This document shows positions 53,788 to 62,071 of a stretch of 64,000 nucleotides of DNA, piece after piece. Numbering within the stretch: the first letter of the stretch is position 1; each line of letters starts with the position of its first letter. The translations under genes were made by a program, and so were the position numbers. The notes beneath the pieces were generated by a model. It saw nothing but the letters and a program-made list of their open reading frames with translations, was not told the DNA's origin and made no database searches. This DNA comes from Roseiarcus sp049509635 (GTDB taxonomy: Bacteria; Pseudomonadota; Alphaproteobacteria; Rhizobiales; Beijerinckiaceae). The stretch is taken from the NCBI GenBank assembly GCA_049509635.1, contig JBEKZS010000014.1, positions 1 to 64,000 of the forward strand, read 5' to 3'.

Positions 53788-54054
53788 ATGGCCCATAAGA
53801 AGGCAGGCGGTTCTTCCCGCAACGGGCGCGACTCGGCCGGCCGTCGGCTCGGCGTCAAGAAATTCGGCGGCGAGACCGTCGTCAGCGGCATGATTCTGGT
53901 TCGCCAGCGCGGCACCAAATTCCATCCCGGCCGCAACGTCGGCATCGGCGTCGACCATACGCTGTTCGCCAAGGCGGCGGGCAAGGTGGCGTTTCAGACC
54001 AAAGCGAACGGACGCGCCTATGTAGCGGTGGTCGCCCAGCAAGCGGCCGAATAG
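53788..54054 (+). CDS. rpmA: 50S ribosomal protein L27
   Basis: Large-subunit protein L27 of 88 residues. MAHKKAGGSSRNGRDSAGRR is the N-terminal tail that reaches the peptidyl transferase centre, and GMILVRQRGTKFHPG and NVGIGVDHTLFA follow. The start ATG 53788 has GGAGCAGG a few bases upstream; an in-frame ATG at 53737 is not conserved. Confidence 0.97.
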   Translation: MAHKKAGGSSRNGRDSAGRRLGVKKFGGETVVSGMILVRQRGTKFHPGRNVGIGVDHTLFAKAAGKVAFQTKANGRAYVAVVAQQAAE

Positions 54055-54175
54055 GCGGGGCAAGCGAGACCCCGCCCGGCGCCAGCCCCGCGGACGGTCT
54101 CGAGGAAATCCTGGAGACATCGACGGCGACAACAAAGGTCGACTTCGAACGTCCGGCAGGTCCAGGAGACCGGCG

Positions 54176-54201
54176 AGGGGAAGTGGGGCGCCGCTTCCCC
54201 T
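54176..54201 (+). terminator. possible terminator after rpmA
   Basis: AGGGGAAG (54176-54183) pairs with CTTCCCCT (54194-54201) around a GC-rich ten-base loop, followed by TTCGTCGTTT. The weak T-rich tail makes partial termination before the acetyltransferase gene plausible. The remaining gap 54055-54175 shows nothing else. Confidence 0.45.
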
Positions 54202-54247
54202 TCGTCGTTTCTCGGCGCCGCGCGCGCCTTCCAGAGGACCGGAGCCC

Positions 54248-54868
54248 ATGTTTCCCGACATCGCCCGCGACGACGTGTTTCGCCTCGAGACGAAGCGGCT
54301 CTGGCTGCGCTGGCCGCGGGTCGCCGACGCGCGCGCCGTGGAGCGCTATTCCAGCCGCTGGGAGGTGGCGCGCATGACCTCGCGGATTCCCCACCCCTAC
54401 CCGCCGGGCGAGGCCGAGCGGTTCATCTTCACCGCGCGCGAAGCCAATGCGCTCGGCCGCGACCTCATCCTGGTGATCGCGCCGATCCGCGGCAAGCGCG
54501 ATCCCGTCGGCATGCTGAGCCTCGAGGGCCGGCGCCAGGGGCGGCTCACGCTCGGCTATGCGCTCGCCCCGGAAGTCTGGGGCAAGGGCCTGGCGACGGA
54601 GGCGGCCACGGCGGCGATCGACGCCGGCTTCGCGCTGACCGACGCGGTAGAAATGCTCGCCACCTCGCATGTCGAGAATGCCGCCTCGCGCCGCGTGCTC
54701 GAGAAATGCGGCTTCGTCCATGGCGGGACCGGCCTCGAAGGCGCCCCGGCGCGCGGCGGCATGGTGCCCTGCGACCGCTTCCGTCTGGAGCGCGCCGCCT
54801 GGACGAGCCGGCGGGCGCCGCCGCCCGGCGCGGTTCCGCCGCACGAACCGCCGAGAGTCGCGCCATGA
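54248..54868 (+). CDS. GNAT family N-acetyltransferase (RimJ-like)
   Basis: Acetyl-CoA-dependent acetyltransferase of 206 residues, RimJ/RimL type. FRLETKRLWLRWPRVADARA opens the fold, the acetyl-CoA-binding GYALAPEVWGKGLATEAATA is at about 99-118, and ATSHVENAASRRVLEKCGF is the conserved C-terminal motif. A GNAT gene between rpmA and obgE is normal in alphaproteobacteria. Its stop overlaps the obgE start. Confidence 0.9.
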   Translation: MFPDIARDDVFRLETKRLWLRWPRVADARAVERYSSRWEVARMTSRIPHPYPPGEAERFIFTAREANALGRDLILVIAPIRGKRDPVGMLSLEGRRQGRLTLGYALAPEVWGKGLATEAATAAIDAGFALTDAVEMLATSHVENAASRRVLEKCGFVHGGTGLEGAPARGGMVPCDRFRLERAAWTSRRAPPPGAVPPHEPPRVAP

Positions 54869-55935
54869 AGTTCCTCGATCAGGCCAAGGTCTATGTCCGC
54901 TCGGGCGACGGCGGCGCCGGTTGCGTTTCGTTCCGGCGCGAGAAGTTCATCGAGTTCGGCGGCCCCGACGGCGGCGACGGCGGCCGCGGCGGCGACGTCG
55001 TCGTCGAATGCGCCGGCGGCCTCAACACGCTGATCGACTTCCGCTACCAGCAGCACTTCAAGGCCAAGGTCGGCGTGCACGGCATGGGCAAGAACCGGGC
55101 GGGCGGGCGCGGCGCCGACGCCGTGCTCAAGGTGCCGGCCGGCACGCAGGTGTTCGACGAGGACGGCGAGACCCTGCTCGCCGACCTGAAGACCGAAGGC
55201 GAGCGAATCTGCCTGCTGAAGGGCGGCAATGGCGGCTTCGGCAACGCTCATTTCACCACCTCGACCAATCGCGCGCCGCGCCGCGCCAATCCGGGCGCGC
55301 CCGGCCAGGAGCGCACGCTGATCCTGCGCCTGAAGCTGATCGCCGACGCCGGCCTCGTCGGCCTGCCCAACGCCGGCAAGTCGACGCTGCTGGCGACCGT
55401 TTCGGCGGCCAAGCCCAAGATCGCCGCCTATCCCTTCACGACCCTGCATCCCGGGCTCGGCGTGGTCCGCATCGACGGGCGCGATTTCGTGCTCGCCGAC
55501 ATTCCCGGCCTGATCGAAGGCGCGCATGACGGCCACGGCCTCGGCGACCGCTTCCTCGGCCATGTCGAGCGCTGCCGCGTGCTGCTGCATCTGGTCGACT
55601 GCACGGGCGCCAACGCCGGCGCCGACTATCGCACGATCCGCCGCGAACTCGCCGCCTATGGCGGCGGCCTCTCGGAAAAGGCGGAGATCGTCGCTCTGTC
55701 CAAGGTCGACGCCGTCGACGAGGCGACGCTCGACAAGCAGAAGGAGCGCCTCAGGCGCGCGATGCGCGAACACGGGCCGACGCTCGCCGAAGGGGTCAGA
55801 CGGGCACGGCCGCTCGAACTCTCCGCCGTCGCGGGCCGCGGCGTCGCCGAGGTCCTGCGCGCCGTCGCCGCAGCGATCGAGGCGAGCCGCGCGCTGGAGG
55901 CCCCGAAGCCGACGGCCGAGATGGCGACGGCTTAG
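54865..55935 (+). CDS. obgE: GTPase ObgE/CgtA
   Basis: Essential GTPase for ribosome maturation and stress signalling; 356 residues. The Gly-rich Obg domain (MKFLDQAKVYVRSGDGGAGC and GGPDGGDGGRGGDV) is followed by the G domain: G1 GLPNAGKST, G3 DIPGLIEGAHDGHGLG, G4 as LSKVD (usual NKxD becomes SKVD) and G5 in LSAVAG. The C-terminal tail is short. In relatives proB usually comes next; here it does not. Confidence 0.97.
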   Translation: MKFLDQAKVYVRSGDGGAGCVSFRREKFIEFGGPDGGDGGRGGDVVVECAGGLNTLIDFRYQQHFKAKVGVHGMGKNRAGGRGADAVLKVPAGTQVFDEDGETLLADLKTEGERICLLKGGNGGFGNAHFTTSTNRAPRRANPGAPGQERTLILRLKLIADAGLVGLPNAGKSTLLATVSAAKPKIAAYPFTTLHPGLGVVRIDGRDFVLADIPGLIEGAHDGHGLGDRFLGHVERCRVLLHLVDCTGANAGADYRTIRRELAAYGGGLSEKAEIVALSKVDAVDEATLDKQKERLRRAMREHGPTLAEGVRRARPLELSAVAGRGVAEVLRAVAAAIEASRALEAPKPTAEMATA

Positions 55936-56741
55936 CGCGGCGCCGGATCGCGGGCCGGCCGATGAGGCGTCTCCGGCAGCCAGACGCCGGCGATCTTTCT
56001 CTCGACGGCGCGACCAGCGCTCGCACTCATCGTCGTCGCGGTCGACGGGCGGCGCGTCCGTCGCGAGCCGACAGCGAAACAAGTCTTCCTGTAAATCAGA
56101 AGTCGTGCTATGGTGTTTTGGTGGGCAGAGGGCGACTTCGAGCCGAGCCGGCGCCGCAGATGCGGCGACCCGAACCGCGGCGACGGCGTCGCGGGCCGGC
56201 GGCGATGGGAGCAAAGACGAATGGCGCCACGAACGAACTCGGGTCGGCAACCGCGAGGACGGCTTCAGAGGGCGGCTTTCAACGTTGACGAAAGGGGCGC
56301 CAGGGGAGGCTCAAGGAGGCTTCATTTTGCTCGCAGACCCTTGAAATCCCTCGAAACCTCGAAAAAGGAATTTCCAATAATTTCCAAGACCTTCCGCCGT
56401 CCTTCGAAGCCGGGCGACGCGGAGAGACGGCGGCTGGATGGAGAGCGGCAAAATCTGCTCAAGACCTTGATATCGCTTGATTCGAGGCCGCAAACGACCC
56501 TTCGCAGACGTTGGAATCAAGGACTTGCCGACATTTTGACGGCCGTTCGGGACCTGTTTGACCCCAAGACGGGTCGATTGGCGGTCGATTTCGGCGGAGT
56601 ATCCGGTATCCAAGCAGAGATTCGCGATTCAGCCGGGGATCGCGCGGGCCCGCGCGGCCTAAGTCTGCTCGGCCTGTGGCGCTGCAGCTCCGTGGTCACC
56701 CCATCACAATCCGCCTAGTGTCGCGAGTTCGGAACAGAGCG
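55936..56741 (+). other. 806-bp stretch without a recognisable gene
   Basis: No family is recognisable on either strand. A plus-strand frame from 56110 to 56718 (202 codons) and minus frames to 56613 exist but have unremarkable, Arg-rich translations. From about 56300 to 56640 the base composition is clearly less GC-rich, with runs such as GGAATTTCC and repeated TCGAAA, and third-position GC in the plus frame is well below that of the neighbours. A TATGGT box near 56108 could be a weak promoter. It may be decayed or foreign DNA. Confidence 0.5.
56693..56721 (+). promoter_or_regulatory. weak sigma-70 promoter of the MFS gene
   Basis: TGGTCA (56693-56698), a 17-base spacer and TAGTGT (56716-56721) stand 20 bases ahead of the MFS start. 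The -10 is identical to those proposed for lysK and sppA. Confidence 0.4.
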
Positions 56742-58046
56742 ATGGCCGAAACCCTGGGAACTTCGATCCACGCGGTCGATCGGCAAGCGGACCAAACGGT
56801 CGGCGTCGGCCGCATCGTCATGGCGAGCCTGGTCGGCACCACAATCGAATTCTACGATTTCTACATCTACGGCACGGCGGCCGCGCTCGTGATCGGCCAG
56901 ACGTTCTTTCCCAGGTCGGCGCCGGAGGCGCAGCCGCTCAATGCCTTCCTGACCTTCGGAATCGCGTTTCTCGCCCGGCCGATCGGCTCGATCGCCTTCG
57001 GCCATTTCGGCGACCGGATCGGACGCAAGTCGACGCTCGTCGCCTCGATGCTGGTCATGGGCGTTTCGACGACGCTGATCGGTCTGCTGCCCGGCTACGC
57101 CGAGGCGGGCGTTCTGGCGCCGGCGCTGCTGTGCGTGCTGCGTTTCTTTCAGGGGATCGGCCTTGGCGGCGAATGGGGCGGCGCCGCGTTGCTCGCCACG
57201 GAGAACGCGCCGCGCGGCCGGCGCGCGTGGTACGGCATGTTCCCGCAGCTCGGGCCGCCGCTCGGCTTCATCCTCGCCAATGGCCTGTTCCTCGCCCTCA
57301 TCCTCGGCCTCGGCGAGGCGCCGTTCGTCGCCTGGGCCTGGCGCATCCCGTTCCTGGTCAGCGCCGTCCTGGTCGCCATCGGCCTCTATGTGCGGATGTC
57401 GATCGACGAGACGCCGGCGTTCCGCGCCGTCCTCGCGCGTGGCGAGCGGGTCAGGGTTCCGCTGGTCGCGGTCCTGCGCGGCTGCTGGCGGCCGCTGATC
57501 CAGGGCTCGCTGTCGATCGTGGTCTGCTATGCGCTGTTCTACATTTCGACGGTGTTCGCGCTCGGCTACGGGGTGAACGCGCGGCACATCCCCCGCATCG
57601 ACTTCCTCGCCATGCTCTGTCTGGCCGCGCTGTTCATGGCGCTGGCGACGCCGCTCTCGGCGGCGCTCGCCGACCGGATCGGCCGTCGCCCGGTCCTGCT
57701 CGGCGCGAGCGCCCTGGCGGCGCTCACAGGCTTTGCGCTGCCGGCGCTGCTCGGCGGCGGCCCGACCGGGACCCTGCTGTTCCTCTGCCTCGCGCTCGGC
57801 GTGATGGGCCTGACCTTCGCCCCGCTGGGCGCGCTGCTGCCCGAGCTGTTCCCGACGCCGCTCGCCTATACCGGCGCCTCGAGCGCCTATAATCTGGGCG
57901 GCATACTCGGGGCTTCGCTGGCGCCCTATCTCGCCCAGCGCCTGCTCGACCGCGGCGGGCTGCCGTGGGTGGGCTATTACCTCGTGCTGGCGGCCGCGAT
58001 CAGCTTTCTCAGCGTGCTCAGCATGAAAGAGACGGGAAGGGGCTGA
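56742..58046 (+). CDS. MFS transporter, metabolite:H+ symporter (MHS) family
   Basis: Twelve-helix secondary transporter of 434 residues in the ShiA/ProP/KgtP branch. The branch marker GTTIEFYDFYIYGTAAAL in the first helix, GHFGDRIGRKSTL in the 2-3 loop, RFFQGIGLGGEWGGAAL in helix 4 and DRIGRRPVLL in the 8-9 loop are all present. Substrates in this family are small carboxylic or amino acids; none can be chosen here. ATG 56742 gives the natural start. It ends 103 bp before the convergent scoI-type gene. Confidence 0.9.
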   Translation: MAETLGTSIHAVDRQADQTVGVGRIVMASLVGTTIEFYDFYIYGTAAALVIGQTFFPRSAPEAQPLNAFLTFGIAFLARPIGSIAFGHFGDRIGRKSTLVASMLVMGVSTTLIGLLPGYAEAGVLAPALLCVLRFFQGIGLGGEWGGAALLATENAPRGRRAWYGMFPQLGPPLGFILANGLFLALILGLGEAPFVAWAWRIPFLVSAVLVAIGLYVRMSIDETPAFRAVLARGERVRVPLVAVLRGCWRPLIQGSLSIVVCYALFYISTVFALGYGVNARHIPRIDFLAMLCLAALFMALATPLSAALADRIGRRPVLLGASALAALTGFALPALLGGGPTGTLLFLCLALGVMGLTFAPLGALLPELFPTPLAYTGASSAYNLGGILGASLAPYLAQRLLDRGGLPWVGYYLVLAAAISFLSVLSMKETGRG

Positions 58047-58149
58047 CCGGGCGATGTCGGGCGCCAGCGTCGGTCCCTTCACGCTCGACGTCACTCGCCG
58101 GCTCGCCGAGACGGTCGAGCGAGCCGGCGGATCGAGCGCGCGCGGCGCC

Positions 58150-58797
58150 TCAGAGATAGCCCGCCAGCTCTTTGGCCGATTCCTCGGGCTTGCGCTCGAG
58201 ATTGAACGCCTCGACGAATCTGCCCTTCGCATCCATGAGATAGACGATCGAGCTGTGGTCCATTCCATAGCCGCCGTTCTCCGGCGGACCCTTGCGGGCG
58301 TAGACGCGATAGGCCTTCTCGACCTTCGCGATCGCCTCCGGGTCGCCGGAAAGGCCGATGATGCGCGGATCGAAACTGTCGAGATAGTCCTTCAGCGACT
58401 GGGCGCTGTCGCGCTCGGGATCGATCGTGATGAACAGCGCGCGCACCGCCTTGCCCGGCAGTCTGGCGAGCACGTCCGACATTTGCGCGAGCGTCGTCGG
58501 GCAGACGTCGGGGCAATGCGTGTAGCCGAAATAGACGAGAAACGGCTCGCCCTTCATGTCGGCGTCGGTGACGATGCGCCCGTCGGGGCCCTGCAGGGCG
58601 AATGGGCCGCCGATCAGCGCCGCTCCCGGACCGGGCTGCTGCCGCCATAGCGGATAGAGGGCGATGCCGGCGATTGCGAGGACGGCGATTCCCGCCGCGA
58701 GCGCGGCGATCCAGCGCCGCTCGGCGGCGGGCGGTGCGTCGGGGACGGGCGCGGCGGCGTTCAAGGCGGCTCCAAGGCGTCGGAGGGACCGGATCAT
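58150..58797 (-). CDS. SCO1/SenC family copper chaperone
   Basis: Membrane-anchored thioredoxin-fold protein (215 residues) that delivers copper to cytochrome c oxidase. The N-terminal membrane segment (WIAALAAGIAVLAIAGIAL, about 29-47) precedes the copper-binding CPDVCP motif (in GYTHCPDVCPTTLAQM, about 95-100) and the distal His in MDHSS (about 180). It is convergent with the MFS gene and divergent from the LysR gene; no oxidase genes are in the window. Confidence 0.92.
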   Translation of the reverse strand: MIRSLRRLGAALNAAAPVPDAPPAAERRWIAALAAGIAVLAIAGIALYPLWRQQPGPGAALIGGPFALQGPDGRIVTDADMKGEPFLVYFGYTHCPDVCPTTLAQMSDVLARLPGKAVRALFITIDPERDSAQSLKDYLDSFDPRIIGLSGDPEAIAKVEKAYRVYARKGPPENGGYGMDHSSIVYLMDAKGRFVEAFNLERKPEESAKELAGYL

Positions 58798-58837
58798 CGA
58801 ACCGAAATACAGCCAAAACGGGGCCCTCGCCAGCCGT

Positions 58838-58866
58838 CGCGCCGATAGGCTGCCGCTATCGGCGCG
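58838..58866. repeat. perfect inverted repeat between the SCO1 and LysR genes
   Basis: CGCGCCGATAG (58838-58848) and CTATCGGCGCG (58856-58866) are perfect 11-base arms around a seven-base loop. Placed in the 180-bp divergent gap, it could be a regulator-binding site or an RNA hairpin; it contains GATAG/CTATC, the same half-sites as the dyad before fdsG. Confidence 0.65.
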
Positions 58867-58977
58867 GCCGCACCGGGCCGCTCGCTGTTGCTGTTGCGCC
58901 ATGTGGGATATCCTCGCGCGCCGGAATGCGCCAGCGCGGTTGCGCCAGGCGGAGTGGACGGCTGACAGGGGCAAGCG

Positions 58978-59910
58978 ATGGTGCTGCGCCAGCTCGAATA
59001 TCTGGTCGCGCTGGCGCGGGAACGCCATTTCGGCCGCGCCGCGCTCGCCTGCAACGTCTCGCAGCCGACGCTTTCCGCCGCGATCCGCCAGTTGGAGGAG
59101 GAACTCGGCGCCCCGATCGTCGAGCGCGGCCACAAGTTCCACGGCCTCACCGTCCAGGGCCGCATGGCGGTCGAATACGCCCACCGCATCCTCGCCGAAG
59201 CCGACGGGATGCGTGCGAGCCTGCGCGACATGGACAAGGGCCTGGCCGGCCGGTTGCGGCTCGGCGCCATTCCCACGGCTCTGCCGTTCGTTGCCCAGCT
59301 CTCCGGGCCGTTTCACGCGCGCTATCCCAACGTGCGCCTCACCGTGCTGTCCCAGACCTCGCAGGAGATCCAGCGCGGCATCGACGATTTCGCGCTCGAC
59401 GCCGGCCTCACCTATCTCGACAACGAACCGCTCGACCACGTGCTGGCCAAGCCGATCTATCAGGAGGAATATGTCTTCCTCACGCCCGCCTTCGGGCCCT
59501 TTGGGCAGCGCCGGACGATCAGCTGGAAGGAGGCGGCGGGCGCGGCGCTCTGCCTGTTGACCCCGGACATGCAGAACCGGCGCATCATCGACGGCATTTT
59601 CCGCTCGGTCGACGCCCAGCCGACCCCTTCGGTCGAGACCAATTCGATCTTCAACCTCTGCGCGCACGCCAGCTTTGGACCCTGGTCCGCGATCGTGCCG
59701 CGCCAGCTCCTGCAATTCTTCGGCATTCCACGCCAGACGCGCGCGCTGGAGCTCGTCGAGCCGAGCGCGCGCCGCACGATCGGCCTCATCATGTCCGACC
59801 GTCGGCCCGCTGCGCCGCTCGCCCGCAATCTGTTCGCGATGGAAATTCCCCCCGATCTCGGCAGCCTCATCCTGCCCCCGCTCGCATCGGGGGAGATGGT
59901 TCCAGTTTGA
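58978..59910 (+). CDS. LysR-type regulator, probable formate dehydrogenase activator
   Basis: LysR-family regulator of 310 residues. The HTH (VLRQLEYLVALARERHFGRA, then CNVSQPTLSAAIRQLEEELG) is standard, and the effector domain includes GRLRLGAIPTALP and FNLCAHASFGPWSAIVPRQL. It lies directly upstream of fdsGBA on the same strand, the usual place for the fds regulator (FdsR-like). It may bind the GATAG-N7-CTATC dyad at 59909 and the related repeat at 58838, thus controlling both itself and fds. Confidence 0.9.
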   Translation: MVLRQLEYLVALARERHFGRAALACNVSQPTLSAAIRQLEEELGAPIVERGHKFHGLTVQGRMAVEYAHRILAEADGMRASLRDMDKGLAGRLRLGAIPTALPFVAQLSGPFHARYPNVRLTVLSQTSQEIQRGIDDFALDAGLTYLDNEPLDHVLAKPIYQEEYVFLTPAFGPFGQRRTISWKEAAGAALCLLTPDMQNRRIIDGIFRSVDAQPTPSVETNSIFNLCAHASFGPWSAIVPRQLLQFFGIPRQTRALELVEPSARRTIGLIMSDRRPAAPLARNLFAMEIPPDLGSLILPPLASGEMVPV

Positions 59911-59925
59911 TAGAAGATTACTATC
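59909..59925. promoter_or_regulatory. LysR-type binding dyad upstream of fdsG
   Basis: GATAG (59909-59913), seven bases, CTATC (59921-59925): a LysR box of the T-N11-A form, overlapping the lysR stop codon and 101 bases before the fdsG start. The following A/T-rich stretch (CATATATTC) stands out from the GC-rich surroundings and may hold the fds promoter. Confidence 0.6.
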
Positions 59926-60026
59926 ATATATTCGGAAGGTTCGATTTGAATTGCGCAGCGGCCTGGACGATTCTGGGGTCCGCCGCCGCGACGCCTTCAA
60001 GGCCGCTCGCCGGCCGGGAGGTCGTC

Positions 60027-60505
60027 ATGAACGGCAAGGCGCCTTGGGACGTCGGGTTGGCGGCCGGGATCATCGAGGAACACAGCGCCCGGCAAGGAGC
60101 GGCGTTGCCGGTCCTCCATGCCTTGCAGCAACGCTTCGGCTACGTCGACCGCGCGGCAATTCCCGTGATCGCACAGGCGCTCAACCTGTCGAGGGCGGAA
60201 GTGCACGGCGTCATCGGCTTTTATCACGATTTTCGAGCGGCCCCGACCGACGGCGACGTCCTCAAGCTCTGCCGCGCCGAGGCCTGCCAGGCGATGGGCT
60301 GCGAGGATCTGGTGGCCCATCTGGCGGCCGCCCATCGCATCCGTCCCGACGACCCCGACCCCCGCGGCCGACTTCGGGTCGAGACGGTCTATTGCCTGGG
60401 CAATTGCGCGCTCTCGCCTGCCGCCCTGCTGAACGACGAACCCGTCGGGCGGCTCGATCGGGCGCAAATCGACGCGATCGTGGGCGACGGCGCGACATTC
60501 GCGCC

Positions 60506-60509
<4 letters not shown>
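60027..60509 (+). CDS. fdsG: NAD-dependent formate dehydrogenase gamma subunit
   Basis: Small [2Fe-2S] subunit of the soluble NAD+-reducing molybdenum formate dehydrogenase, related to NuoE; 160 residues. Its four cluster cysteines are recognisable in LCRAEACQAMGC and VETVYCLGNCALSPAA. GGGAGG at 60017-60022 precedes ATG 60027, which fixes the start although the open frame is longer. The stop overlaps fdsB (ATGA). Confidence 0.95.
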
Positions 60510-62062
<1,553 letters not shown>

Positions 62063-62071
62063 GAGACCGAC

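Noticed and set aside
56110..56718. Plus-strand 202-codon frame in the gene-free stretch
   Set aside because: No family resemblance, Arg-rich first half, low third-position GC and no ribosome site; kept only as part of the unexplained region.
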